Shown one piece after another: positions 11,903 through 24,149 of a DNA stretch of 64,000 nucleotides (the first letter of the stretch is position 1; every line of letters begins with the position of its first letter). The DNA lies in assembly GCF_026914185.1 (NCBI RefSeq), contig NC_070571.1:1240001-1304000 (forward strand). Reading direction: 5' to 3'. Origin of the DNA: Puccinia triticina. Its lineage: Eukaryota > Basidiomycota > Pucciniomycetes > Pucciniales > Pucciniaceae. The notes beneath the pieces were generated by a model. It made no database searches. It was not told the DNA's origin and worked only from the letters and a program-made list of their open reading frames with translations. Made by a program: the position numbers and the translations under genes.

Positions 11903-12808
11903 TTAATTTTCCAATCCACTTTCTTGTCTCCACACCTTTGCATCTTCGTAGTATTTAGAGACATCAACACCATGGTAAGGATGACTAGTTTTGAAACAAA
12001 AACGTTTGAATTTGAAACCAGTCAAGCAAAACATGGTCAGAATGGTCGGAGTGATTGAGACAAGCGAGAGAAGAAAATCGAAGAAAGCTTAGGCTGAACT
12101 TGACAAAGTTAAACCATGGGATTGTCGAGAATTTGAGGTGGGCATACTGTGAGTTATGGTGAGCGACGGTTTGGATCCAAGGTTGGATGGTCGATTCCCC
12201 CCAGATCGGTCGACCTACGAGTGGAGTTTGGTGATCAGTGCGTCACTTCCGTTGATCATCTTGCGACTCGGCTTCACCGCTACTCACCGGACCGGGCGAT
12301 CTGGGTGAATTCTTCGTGTTGCATCTTCTGTTCGCGTTCATTTTCAGTCCAACCTAAAAATCGGTCTAAACAGGAGACGAAAAAAGGGGCGATCGGATCG
12401 AATCGATTGAGCGTGGAGAAAGCTGAATTGCAAAACTGAATGACTTACTTGCCCCACGTTCATAAGCCATCAAGAACCCTCCGCAAAATCCCAACCAGGT
12501 TCCCAAACCATAGAATCGAGGCTGAGTTTTGATATGACGGACGGGGATCCTATCACTGAGATCTATGAGGGAGCGAGACAGGATTAACACTTAGGAATGC
12601 TCGAGACAGGGAAGCCAAATTGATCCTCATGATATCACTGACCCCACGCATAGAGTAAACCAGGAACGCCGACAGTAAATCCCAACCAGGCCGCCAGATC
12701 GGTCGAGCGCATGTATCTGATCACTCGCTTGAAATGTGGGTCGGTGTCAAGGACTGGGAACTTGTGACGGGGTACATATTCGGTTGGCGAGACTGTTGAG
12801 GTCGACAT
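11903..12808 (-). CDS. NADH:ubiquinone oxidoreductase 21-kDa subunit (fungal complex I)
   Basis: This is an accessory subunit of mitochondrial complex I, the proton-pumping NADH dehydrogenase of the inner membrane. Five exons on the minus strand: 12808-12643, 12562-12449, 12365-12288, 12214-12100 and 11984-11903; 184 residues, the usual length. Recognised by the family layout: Pro-rich N-terminus, then DPHFKRVIRYMRSTDLAAW, a hydrophobic segment TVGVPGLLYAW, RFYGLGTWLGFCGGFLMAYE (second hydrophobic segment), FLGWTENEREQ, GRPIWGESTIQPWIQ, and the tail NHPYHGVDVSKYYEDAK. All four introns are GT-AG (73-115 nt) and every junction keeps frame. The exons are so short that no single long ORF marks the gene. 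It is divergent from VHC1, about 1.55 kb away. Confidence 0.9.
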
Positions 12809-14362
12809 CGTTTGCTTGCTGCTCGGCCGGTCTGCTCGCTGTGTGCTCGGTTGGAGACCTCGGCGGGAACAGGCCCGGCCATGCTGGCTCGGAATGGCAG
12901 ACTGTCACGGCCGGTGACATACATGTCCATGGACATGTCTCAAGTTTTCACCCTGCGTGTTATCTCAGTGACATGTGCCAAGGCAAAAGATTCCTCCCTG
13001 GAGTCAAAGTCCTGGATTGTATGTATCACTTTTGGAATACTTATGTTGATAGAGATTGCTGCCCATGCCCGCGAGTTGAGGTGGATAGAGGCTACATGAT
13101 TTTGTATTTTGACTGAGTCTATGGAATCTTTGGGAATTTACACCCACACTTCCGGCCAACCCAAAATTGAAAAATGGAAGGTTGAAAGGCAGGAGAGCGC
13201 AAGGAGGAAAGAAAAAATGTGATCAACACCAAACCAAAGAAAAAAAATCCGGCCTCAGATGTTTATCACTGGCGTGAAAATATGGGGGGGGGGGGGTGAA
13301 ATACCGGATAGGGGAGAATCTAACTTACATAACACAAGTCCCCCTGGTGGGAGGCTTGCTGTGGCTGGCCGCGAAGCGGCCCCTCCCGCAGGGAGGGACT
13401 TGCATATTATCCCCAACTTCATAGGGGAGCAGAAAAGTACCAAATGGCTGTAAGGTTTTTTAACTTTTTAATAGCTCCGCCCTCAGCACCTCCAAAGGTC
13501 TGAGCCACAGCTTTCTGACCCTTTGACATCTCCTCTAAAATTCTGTCTCCTCAGAATTTTTGTATCACCATCAATGTATTTTTCATAAATTTTTGAAAAG
13601 TGACTTCTCAAGAAATGGATCTGCACAAGGATTCACAAGGCTGTATTCCTTGTAGATCCTGTGGACCAAAAAATCTGCATGCTTTCTAGGTTGTATGTAA
13701 ATTGACACATTGTATGTACATAAGCTAAGATCACCACTGTGCTTCCCTCTGGCCAAATGCGGATCCACACATGGATCTTCCAAACTTAAGACATGGTTTG
13801 GAATTTTGTTTTGCTGCCTTGACCAGATTCCTGGGCACTTTTGCCACTAGGGAGTGCAGTCTTTGGATTGAGAGGCTGGAACAGGTGTCAAAATTTGCGC
13901 ATTTATCAAGGCTACAAGACTGTCTATTCAGTTTTCTTTTATTTTTTTTATTACAATTTATAGGGCTGTATTTTTATTTTTTGCACTGAATATCCCTTCT
14001 GCTCCTGCCAAAATTGAGGGATAGCGAGTAAGCCTCTCCTACGGAGAGCGCTCCGCGCGGGTCCCCCGGACCTCTGTTCGAGTGGCTTTGTTAAGCTAGG
14101 GGGAGAATGGCAAAAGCAAAGCTGGTCGCGTCTCGCGCGAGGGGGCTTCGTGCCAGCCCCAGCTTTCAGTCACCCGGCCTCTCCGAAGCTTCAAAGTTAG
14201 TGTCAGTAAAGGCCAGGTCCGTGGTAATACCGTGCTGTCGATCGGGGTTATTCTTAAACAAATTCACTTGTAAAACTTCCAGGGCTAGATGCTGAACGAA
14301 CCACATCGACAAGGACGAACGAGAGGAACCGAGAGAGCCATATAACTACGGATCCGGATCCA
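12809..14362. promoter_or_regulatory. Divergent intergenic region between complex I 21-kDa gene and VHC1
   Basis: This holds the upstream regions of two divergently transcribed genes. It also carries a G-run at 13284-13297, the hairpin repeat at 13336-13401, and a GC-rich stretch (14040-14300) of repeat-like sequence. I cannot point to a specific promoter element. Confidence 0.4.
13336..13401. repeat. Inverted hairpin repeat with AAGTCCC ends
   Basis: The left arm begins AAGTCCCCCTGGTGGGAGG and the right arm is close to its reverse complement, ending GGGAGGGACTT. Between them lies a smaller hairpin, GGCCGC-GAA-GCGGCC. A related structure with the same AAGTCCCTC/GAGGGACTT ends lies at 63152-63218. 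Confidence 0.55.
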
Positions 14363-17300
14363 ATGCCATCCCAATCGTCATCCAACCCTGCACCTTCACA
14401 TCATCCAGGTAAGCAGATTTATTATTTGCTTTCAGGGCTTCATAACTAACGCAGCCTATCTGAACGGGTATAACAGCGCCTGATCCAAGCCAGCATGCTT
14501 GGACGGATAAAACACCATCAAGTCCCACCCATTTCCTGTCGAGGGCCTCCAGACGTCTACCAGAACTGCAGCAGCAACTCCACCTGAATCCAGAACTAAC
14601 AGCGACCGAACGGACGTATGAGCTCTCACCGACGGAGACCGAACCACTGCTGAGCCATCTTTCCAACAAACCCTCATCAACTCTAGCCTCTCCAACGACC
14701 CAACAAGCACAGCAACAAGACTCCCCGACCAACCACGATCTTCTCAAAAGCTACGATTCTCTTTCGACTGCCCCCCCTAACTCCCATCATTCAATCTCAC
14801 AAACAAATCCCAGATCATCGCCCGCCAAAAAATTGGGCACCTTCGACGGCGTATTCCTCCCCACGATCCTCAGTATCTTCAATGTAGTCTATTTCATGCG
14901 CTTTGGCTATTGCATCGGCCAGATCGGGCTTCTGGCTACCACCTGCTTATTGCTACTAGCCTATCTGATCGACATTCTGACGGTCTTCTCACTCTCTGCT
15001 ATTGCTACTAATGGCCAGGTTCGGGGTGGTGGCGCGTATTGTGAGTAAACCCTCTCCCTTGTCAGGATAATGTCTTTGTTTCTGGAACCTGCATGCTAAT
15101 CTTACTCTCTGATTTGTGTCTTTTTTTGTGCTTGTAAAATTTCTGTAACTTGGATGCTTACCTGCCCTCAACCTATCACCATCCCTTTACAACGTCACGT
15201 TCAAGATCTTATCAGTCGTACCCTAGGACCTGAATTTGGTGGATCAATTGGCATCCTCTTCTGTTTGAGTCAAGCCATGACAGCAGCAATGAACATCATT
15301 GGATTTATTGAGGCGATGATCAACATCACTCAGCTCCATTTGTATCGCTCATCCCAAGATTCAGGAAATGGTGACACCCTAATTCAAAACACCTCCACCT
15401 CCGTCATCCGCTACTTCCTCAAGACCGCAGCCCTTCTGGGCGCTACTCTGGCTTGTATCGTTTTGGGTAAACAGAAGATCTTTTGTAGCATGACTCGATC
15501 GGTCTCACTACTGCTTCTCTTCACCTTACTATCCATGCTCCTGTCTTTCATCAACAAGAACCCGTTCTCCGATCCAGCCCAACATATCAACTATACCAGC
15601 TTCTCGATCGCCACGTTCAAAAAGAATCTTTTTCCTGATTACGAATTTCTCGAGAATGGTAGTTCGACCAAGATCCCCGCCAAGTTTTCAGACTATCAGA
15701 GGGTTTTCGGCATCATCTTTCCCTCGCTGTCTGGGATCCTGGCCGGGAGTTCGCTATCCGGGGAGCTGGGCAAGCCCAGTAAATCCTTACCCTCGGGCAT
15801 GATTTCGGCATTGATCTCGATCATAATTGTCTATCTCGTCACCCTCGTCTGTCTCAGTTTCACCTGCGCTAGGGAAGCTTTCACGGCACCCAACCAACTC
15901 GGATTCCTCAACTTGATCGTCCTGCAAATCTCGAGTTACCCCGGCTTGATGTCCCTTGGCCTCTTACTCTGTACACTCTTCTCCAGTGTCATGGGTATCA
16001 CTGTATGCGGAAAAATCCTGCAGGCTGTGTCTCGAGACGGTCAGTCCCCTTCCAATCAAGATATAAGGGCCCGCATTCAACTGCGCTCATCTCATGTCGC
16101 ATTTTCTTTTCCTTTCTCCTCGCCCATGTGGTGGACTTCAATAGGACTCATTCCTATAATGAAGCCATTCTTTAGCCAAGGTAGTCTGATCGGAGACGAC
16201 CCCGTCTATTCTATCCTGCTCTGTTTCATCGTCTGTCAAATTGCCCTGTTCTACAACGTCAGTCAACTCGCCATTCATATTACCACCATTAGCTTGCTCG
16301 TCTTCGCTTGCATCAACTTGGCTTGTTTCACCTTGAGGGTGAGCGATATTTCCCTTTTCCATTTCGGATCTTTCACTTTCTAGTTTCCCTTCTTTTCTTC
16401 AAATTTGCCCATCCTGATCTTCAATCTGGCGTCTGCCTTCGAAACCTACTTAGGTCGCTGGCTCACCGAACTTTCGCCCAAGTTTTAGACTGTTTTCTGA
16501 GTGGACGGCCTTGTTGGGTTTATCACTAGCCCTGGGTGAGTTTTTTTATCTTGAATTTGCTTGTTTGTACTTCCCACGCGTCTCAATCTTATTCTACTTG
16601 ACTTCGATGAATAATCATTGGCGGCAATCACGGTCGATTTAGCGTCTATGTATCTTGTCGGTCCGGTCTCTGCTTCAACTTCGATTATTGCAATGATTGT
16701 GCTTTTTGTGGTCATTCAGTTGAGTATATAAATATTTTGATGTATGAGGTTGTTTCCAGAAACTCATTCTATCCTTCCTGTGGCGTTTAGCTATTCTTCT
16801 CCAGCTAAGCAATGGGGTGAGGTAACACAATCGATCATTTATCATCAGGTTCGTAAGTATCTTCTGAGGTTGGATGAACGTAAGGATAACGTGAAATACT
16901 GGAGACCTCAGATTTTGTAGGTCAAGATATTTGTAATCATCGTTTCTTGATTCCGCCTATCTTTTGATTCCCATAATTCACAGGAACTTCCACCTTACTA
17001 ATAAATCCACGCTCCTTGTTTCTCGTGGGTTGCATTAATGTAAGGTTATTTACAAATGACCCAAGGCATGATTGGAACCAGATCGTATTTTGTAACTCTT
17101 TAAAAAAAGGTGAGCAAATATGTCTCATGATATGTATATCTTCTACGATGGCTGCTTAAACATCGGGGCTGGATAGGTGGTCTCTACGTTCTTGCGCACA
17201 TCATCAAGTCTGAGTTTTCTTCTGAAGCAATCAAGGAATTACAAGAGCAACAGTTGAATTGGTTAGGGTTAGTCGACATTTCTAACATTAAAGCGTTTGT

Positions 17301-19845
17301 TGACCTTACGTTAGCGCCTGACGAGAGGGTAGGTGCACGTCAGTTGTTGTTGACGGCCGGTCAGTGGGCTTCCCTTACCATGACGGGTATTGACAATATC
17401 CTCATCATCAGCAATCCTTCCTTTTGTTTTTTTTTAGGTTTGGGAGGAATGCGGCCTAACATATGCATCCTAGGCTTTCCCACTAATCTCAAATGGCGAG
17501 GGAAAGGGAAGTTGGTCGATAAAAATCGAACCGGTTCTCCAACACCACTCAACATGAAGCGACGCTCCGATAGTTCTATCACTGTTAGAGGCATGGTAAT
17601 CGAATCAACTGCAGATATTTCTATCGATTGTCTGGGCTCTTTACCTACAGACTCCCAGCGGAGCGAGACGCCTATAAAGTTGACAGACTTTTGCGGAATA
17701 GTGGAAGATGCTCTTAGTCTGAACAAGTCCATCGGCCTAACTTACGGCTTCCAAGGCCTGCAATTACCGGAATCCATCAGCCGGCCACAGACGGGGTATT
17801 CGAATGATCACTTGAGCCCCCCCGCTGATGGCGGTTTCCAGGTCTCCAATCCTGATCAGGCAAAAAGATGGATCGATCTTTGGCCTATCCTACGAGATGG
17901 TGAATCTGGTTGGGAGACCTACACGATGGTCTTACAGCTTGGTACGATTCTCTCCATGGTCCCCTCCTGGAGACATCATCACAATCTCAGAGTTGAGCTC
18001 AAATATCCTTTCTGCGAACCAAAATTGAAGTTAATGTTGTCATTCTCTAACAGGTCACTATCTTTTGCGAGTTTGATGAAGAGATTGCAGAAGAGAGACG
18101 CAGGATGGAAAAATTGATGAGCGACTTGCGGATCCGAGCTACCTTGAGAGTCGTTGTTCTGGCCAATGGGCAGATACAAAGTTATGAATGTTTAGTCAAG
18201 GGTAAGACAGTTGACATGGTGGCATGGTCAAAAATTGAAAGGACCTTGGCTGGTGATCCAGTAAGTTTTGTCGCAGATCAACTCGCAATGCATCCTCCTA
18301 GCCACATGTTGCATTTACTGATCTTTTCTTGTTCGCCGCTTTTGTCTGCTTTCCGCTCCGAATAATAATCAAGTGGTGGGAAACGCTAAAGTTCATGAGA
18401 GCTCAAGATCCGCCTCCAAGCGAAGCTTCGACTAAGACTACTACAAGTGGAAGGGCATCTCGGTCTGATAGTGTGTGCTCTGCGTCGTTGGATAGGAACC
18501 TGTTGAAGAAAAACGCCCAAACAAATAACATTCGAATCAAAGCCCTGCATCCATTGAGTCGACGGGGCTCCCATCAAACCTCTCAATCCGCCCAGTCAAG
18601 TGTCGCAGCGGCCGGGGACGATGATGATGACGTGATACTAGAGGAAAATGATGGAGATGATGATACAATCGCTCGTGAGGCTTACAATCGGAATAAGAAG
18701 CCGGTTGGTTTACCGGACGAACCAACAGGGGTCCAAACAAAGACAACGGCTCATCGTATTTCGATTCCTAATTATGGTTCGACTTTTGAGCATCAATCAC
18801 TGGATCTACAGAGCCTCTCCCCCTCATCTCTGCACAACGATATTCCATCACCTCCTCCGCACAGACGTGGGAATATGTCACGAGCTGGATCCGGCTCATC
18901 AGCTATATCATCATCTCCCTCGACCTCAATTTCTATCAACGCCGAAAATTGGGTTCGGTCGCCTGGCTCATTCAAGATCTCCAATCGCAACAAACCTCCA
19001 AAGGGACTTGCATCAGTCTTACATCGCAAGAAACTCTTCAAAAACTCCCCTAGTGAGATGGCGATCGAGGAAACCGCAAGACAGACTGAGCAACATCGAA
19101 CAAAGTCTTACTGTAGTGGAAGGATAGAAGACCTAGCCCAAATCCCTGCCTCCTCATCCGAAAGGGCCTCTGCATCATCCTCCGAGACGGGTTCTTCATC
19201 CTCGTCTTGTCCCTCCGACAATCTTCCGCCTACCCCAACGCCTTCGTCGTTACCCCCGGTCGTGGAGCTGGACTTCAACTCTCTGCCCATGCATGCTCAG
19301 TTGATCTGTCTCAACGAGTTGATCAGGTTCCATTCTGATCATCCTAACCAATCTTCATCCTCTACTGCTATCATCTTCACCAGTCTGCCTCCGCCGGAAA
19401 ACGGAACCTCGAGTAGCTTCGAAGGTTAGTTTTTTTATTACTTGTTACTGTCTCTTTCGAGACCAGAAAATGAGAGTAAATCAATCGACTATTAACGCGT
19501 CATCTGCGTTTTTCCATGTATTTGTTTTATCATGCGCTCTCTGCATCATAGGATCAGCGAGGTATTTAGATCAACTTGAAACGTTCTTGAATGATCTCCC
19601 TCCTGTCTTAGCTATCTATGCTAAACAATTCACCGTCACGTACGTCGTCTGTCCTAGTTTTCAAACAAATCTTTGTCATTTGTTTGTGTGTGTTGATCAT
19701 TTTGGCTTGGTTCTCCGGGTTTTCTTCCTACTTCGGTCTTTTTACCTTCTCTCTGCTTACTTCGGTCTTCTCACTTTCAATTTATCTCTGCTCATCGAAA
19801 TACGCACCTTCTAAATACCAACATGTACACAGTGCTTCACTTTAA
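14363..19845 (+). CDS. VHC1: Vacuolar cation-chloride cotransporter (SLC12/CCC family)
   Basis: A membrane carrier coupling chloride to cation movement; the yeast member VHC1 acts at the vacuole. Fourteen exons: 14363-14408, 14477-15040, 15206-16039, 16145-16338, 16454-16535, 16643-16718, 16791-16916, 17045-17109, 17177-17359, 17438-17991, 18054-18260, 18374-19424, 19552-19639, 19833-19845; about 1360 residues. A Ser/Gln-rich N-tail (about 134 residues) precedes the first membrane segment ([20 protein letters not shown]). Then come [37 protein letters not shown] across an intron, and [12 protein letters not shown]. The cytosolic half has [72 protein letters not shown] and a long Ser-rich insert (about 19100). 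Compared with yeast (about 1120 residues), that insert explains the extra length. The last exon (4 codons) is least certain: without that splice the frame continues to 19814. Confidence 0.92.
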
Positions 19846-20582
19846 TCAATCAATCAAACAAAAAAACTGTTTTAATTGACCTTTGATGTACTGTAATTCT
19901 CAAGATACATGGATTGGTGTAGTTTTGCATTTTCGTCTAATGTGTACTGTACTATGATTAATTCTGAGGTGGTACATGTGAAGTCTAAATATTCATGATT
20001 GTTGTAAAGAAGCCGTAAGCAACATATGCAATGCAATTGAACAGAAATGAAAATTTGACAAGTGCCTTGTACAATCACATGAATTATTCACGCACTGCAG
20101 AATTGGTCTCTGCGGCTCCTACATCCCAGTGTGCCCTTCTGGAAAACACATTGTGCACGGTAGATTCTCCCGAAAGAAGAGCTGTCTGGTTTTTATTGTA
20201 GCAATGAATTGAGGGAATCTTCAACACCGCCTCCCTGATAATTTTCTTGATGTCATTCAATATGCTGTGAAGTTTAACACTGTTTTTTAGAGTGTGATTG
20301 ATTTCACATACTGCATTATCTGGCTATTGTGTGTTATGACAAAGATAACTGCATAAAGGATGAAATAATAAAATCCAAAGCCAAATGATTTTCCCAGGTT
20401 TGACTAGATTTGACTGCTTATGCAGTCTACCTGCATAAACTTTAAAAAAATCCTGCACAAGCATTCCCTCCAGCAATTCCTCAACTGCAAAGGCTTTGGT
20501 GAGAACTTTACAAGTTCCCACCTTGCCAGGTTTACAAATCTAGCACTGAAAAACAACTAGGTCAACTGTAAGCAGTTGACAT
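19846..20582. other. Intergenic region downstream of VHC1
   Basis: AT-rich sequence with no gene or repeat that I recognise. Confidence 0.4.
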
Positions 20583-20910
20583 CACTGCCAGCATAATTGG
20601 CTGGGTTGAGGTTATCCCAGTTAAACTGAGATGAACTCAACCAATTTAAACTTGGTTGATCTTAACTGATGAAATATAAATCCAAGGTACCCCCCTTAGG
20701 TTTATATTTCATTGGATGAGATCAACCCATTTTAAATTGGTTGAGTGCATCCCAGTTAAACTGGGATGAATTCATCCCAGCCAATTATGCTGGCAGTGCA
20801 TGGTACCTTGGATTTATATTTCATCAGTTGAGATCAACCAAGTTTAAATTGGTTGAGGTCATCCCAGTTTAACTGGGATAACCTCAACCTAGCCAATTAT
20901 GCTGGCAGTG
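20583..20910. mobile_element. Fold-back MITE with CACTGCCAGCATAATTGGC ends
   Basis: The left end CACTGCCAGCATAATTGGCT is repeated inverted at the right end (AGCCAATTATGCTGGCAGTG). The arms extend inward over about 100 bp through GGTTGAGGTTATCCCAGTT and AAATATAAATCCAAGGTACC. A third copy of the terminal motif sits inside at about 20779-20798, so the element contains a nested or duplicated arm. There is no coding capacity. Confidence 0.7.
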
Positions 20911-21029
20911 CACGTGGTAACTTGTGAGAGGCTTGTGGTGTTACTCCAAACTTTCTCAAAGGGTTTACTAAACCCAGCTTTAATGCCCAGTGACTGTGCC
21001 CAATGGTGTAAAAAGTGCTATACCTGTAT

Positions 21030-21285
21030 TTAGGGTTGGCAATTGGGCGGCTTTGGGCCGCCCATGGGCTAGCCCACCTTAGCCCGCAACTTAATTGGAC
21101 AGGCCGGGCCGGGGGATTTGCTGTCCGGCCCAAACCCGTGTCCGCAATGAGACGGACTTTGGGCCGGGCGCGGACAGTGCTTTTGTGAAAATATTACACT
21201 TTGGCGCAGCCTGTTTAATTCACTAAACGGCGCGGGTCGGCGCGGGCTGTCCATTGGGTGCCCATGGGCTTTTCCTACATACATT
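21030..21285. repeat. GC-rich dispersed repeat, copy 1
   Basis: It starts TAGGGTTGGCAATTGGGC and contains CGGACAGTGCTTTTGT and GGCGCGGGTCGGCGCG, ending near CCATGGGC. The reverse complement of 34317-34503 carries the same order of motifs. It is non-coding, and its class is unknown. Confidence 0.6.
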
Positions 21286-21686
21286 GGTCACTGTACTTGA
21301 CAACTCCGCCATAAGAAATGTAGAAAATCCAGTGTTGAATCCACCATCCCATCTTCCCAGTCACAGGCCAACTTCTGGGAATATACTGACAAATTTTCTA
21401 CATTTGTTTAGTTTCAGACTAATTAGAACTCAATTCTGTGAAAATCCAATCTTCAGGAATTCACGGGCGCTAGGAAACTTGGTGTAACAGTTGTGGGTAG
21501 CTTAGACAAGGAGAACATAGATTTTTAGGATCAAAAGTTGACCAATAAATAGAAAATTAAAGAACACTATTGTACTAGCCTGTTAACCCCGGTTGAAGTA
21601 CTACAGTGTGTTTTCCGCAATCTTGCCCGTCTTGAATCTTCACTGAGTACAATCACATAGATTCCTTTTCCACTGGGGGTCTTGTC

Positions 21687-22189
21687 TTGGATGACTACCA
21701 AAGCCGCCTGAACAAAGACACCACCAAAGAACTCTTGTTCTCTCGGTCTGATGCTAACTGGGGGGGGGGGGGGGGGAGTTTCAACGATCCACCTTGGGTT
21801 TTGTTATCAAATTCTTGGGCAGTCCTATTGCGTGGGGTTCTCGACGACAGAAGGTCGTGGCGACGTTGACTTGCGCTGCGGAATTCATATCAATTGGATT
21901 GGCGGTGGATTTTTTACTCTTTCTGCTACCCATATTGAAGTCTCTCGACGTGAATCCTGATGTCATACTCAAATGTGATAACCATGCCGCTGTCTTGGTA
22001 TCTGATGACAATGCTTCAAAAGGAAGAATGAAAAGTCTGGAGCAAAATTTCTTTTTTGTCAACAACACTGTTCGGGAGCACAAGATCAAACTCGACTGGG
22101 TCTCCACTTCCGACAATCTTGCCAATTTCTTTACCAAACCGTTACGTGCTAATCTTCATTCAACATCAATGGCCAAAATTTTTCTTTGA
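21687..22189 (+). pseudogene. Ty1/copia RNase H fragment
   Basis: This is the C-terminal end of a copia polyprotein. It shows DDYQSRLNKDT, then SRSDANWGG, then after a run of 17-18 G that shifts the frame, GSPIAWGSRRQKVVATLTCA, EFISIGLAVDF, LKCDNHAAV and DNLANFFTKPL. In copia RNase H the stretch between DANWGG and the next block normally encodes an Asp-rich loop and STTGF. Here the G-run (about 21761-21777) has replaced part of it. The rest of the polyprotein is missing to the left. A polypurine tract and LTR follow at 22331. Confidence 0.8.
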
Positions 22190-22444
22190 CTTTGTTTTAA
22201 TTTATCATTATCTCATTGAATTACTTCAAAATTTTATGATCTTTTGTTATCAAGAAGTATTTTTTTTGGTTATTGTTTTTCTTTATTTTCCACATCTTGG
22301 TTATCAGGTTGTATGTAGAGGTGTGGAGTTTGAGGGGGGGTGTTGGAGTGTGGGGTGTACAAACTCCACATTTGGAGCGTGCGGGAGTCAAGAGGAGGTT
22401 GGGGAGGAGCAATACAAGCAAGGGTTTTTACACTCACAACAATA

Positions 22445-22605
22445 CACACCAGTCAACCGGGAGGAATCCCTCCAGGTCAACAACTATACACAACAGTCAA
22501 CCGGGAGGAATCCCTCCTGGTCAACAACTATACACACCAGTCAACCGGGAGGAATCCCTCCCGATTGACAACTAGACAAACCAGTCGACCGGGAGGAATC
22601 CCTGC
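22445..22605. repeat. Tandem repeat of about 44 bp, four copies, within LTR U3
   Basis: Four copies of a unit containing AGTCAACCGGGAGGAATCCC followed by TCC, GGTCAACAACTATACACA; the last copy is degenerate (AGTCGACCGGGAGG). All are in the same orientation. Confidence 0.8.
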
Positions 22606-22608
22606 ACC

Positions 22609-22930
22609 AGATCCCACTGCGCTACCGCTGAAAATAGCGGGGGCTGCTTTTTCCCCCACCCAAAAAGCGGTAGCGCAGCAGGCGGGGCCGCTCCTTTCAG
22701 CGCCACGCAGCGGCCACCAAAACAGCTGCGCTGCGCTTTTTTGGCTGGCAGCAGGGGAGCGCTACGCGGCCAGCTCAAAAAGCGGTAGCGCAGCAATGGT
22801 TCCGCTGCGCTACCGCTGAAAGTAGTGGGTCCCCGCTTCTTGCCAGACCCAAAAAGCGGTAGCGCAACGGGAGGGGCCGCTACTTTCAGCGCAGCGCAGC
22901 GGCCACCAAACCCGCTGCGCTTCAGCGCTT
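22609..22930. repeat. GC-rich duplicated palindromic block within LTR U3
   Basis: A block of about 195 bp, duplicated in tandem. Each copy has GCGCTACCGCTGAAA, then CCAAAAAGCGGTAGCGCA, then GGGGCCGCT, TTTCAGCG and GCAGCGGCCACCAAA. The GCGCTACCGC/GCGGTAGCGC pairs form inverted repeats, so each copy can fold on itself. Confidence 0.75.
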
Positions 22931-24149
22931 TCACCCTTGCTACACTCATTACATATTAGCTAAATGCACTCCTTTATATACATAGTCTGACATCATTTAC
23001 ACTGCTTCTGCAGCCTCAAACTTTGTGTATAAACTAATTACCCCTGTATGACAGCTCATGCAGTCTACTGTCACCTTGTGCATGCGTTAGAATGTTCTGT
23101 TTTATATTCTGACATCATGTATGCACCCCTGGCATGTTTAGAATGTTTTGTTGTATTTTCTGACACCATTCATGCGCCCCTGAGGGATCATTACATCATT
23201 TTTATCCAGTCCCACCAGCTAAAATCCCTCACCCTGTTGTCTAGATTAGCTGAAACCCTAACCCACAAGCCCCTCTGAGGCTCCACTTTTGTCTATAAAA
23301 GCAGCTCTCTCCACCCCCAGTGGTCTGCTCCCCAGTTCCTCACCCAGAACTTGTCAAGACTCAGGGCACACCCCATAGCAAAGGAAGCGCAAGGAGCAAA
23401 ACCCTAACCCCGCAAGGGGGAATGATGAGTCCGTGCAACCTTCAGGCGCATGCATATGCATGTGACCCCAGACAATAGGAGTAGGAGATAGCTGAAACTT
23501 CCTCTTCTTTCAGCCACGTCTACATCCGACGAAGAGCACCAGCGTCCCAAGAGAAGCACACCACAACACAGGTAAGTAGTGCTCCTTGGGTTCGTCATAA
23601 GCCGAGGAGTGAGCTGCTGAATAAAGATCACCAATCTTATTACAGCAAGCATTTGCCCGAAGCCAACACAGACCAAATTGGTTCCAGCCTCATCAAAAGG
23701 ATCTCCAACTCTACAAGTGGTAAGTCCTTTGATGCAGAGTCCTCAAAGCGTAGTCGGCCGCTGACAGGGAGAACTGTCATTACAACAGATCACAGCAGCT
23801 CCGACACGCTACTCACTTGTATCAGCGGACTTTAACGTACCAAGCCTGAACGAGCAAAAGTAAGAGAATGATCACATCTCCTTAGCTTTCTCCACCAGGA
23901 GTTCAGGCGCTGACATTAGATTCAGATGCTCATCTCAGGCAACAGCTCTCTCCCCACAATCTCGTGGTCCAAGCTGCCAAAGCAGTCTTTTTCTTATCAC
24001 AATCTCTCCTACATACCAGAGTCGGCTACAGTCCCGCTCTTAGGTACATAGATTGTTTTCCTTTTCTCTCTATGTCTCTGAGTTTGTCAGATAGACCACT
24101 TCTCTAATGATGAAATAAATATCTCTTAGTAATGTGATTTCATTTAGAT

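Larger units (their letters stand above)
22341..24142 (+). repeat. Probable 3' LTR of the truncated copia element
   Basis: It follows a polypurine tract (TGAGGGGGGG) after the RNase H fragment and begins TGTTGGAGTG; the proposed end is TTTCA at 24142. A TATA box (TATAAAA, 23294-23300) lies about 950 bp in. The U3 part carries two separate repeat arrays (listed next). The left LTR is absent, so the ends and a target duplication cannot be tested here. Confidence 0.45.

Noticed and set aside
16917..17110. Apparent frameshift in VHC1 between exons 7 and 8
   Set aside because: It arose from choosing the CACAG acceptor at 16983; the TGTAAG acceptor ending at 17044 restores frame and the conserved [14 protein letters not shown] block.
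23421..23440. Hammerhead-ribozyme-like core TGATGAGTCCGTG
   Set aside because: The second conserved part (GAAA with a pairing stem) does not follow, so the catalytic core is incomplete.
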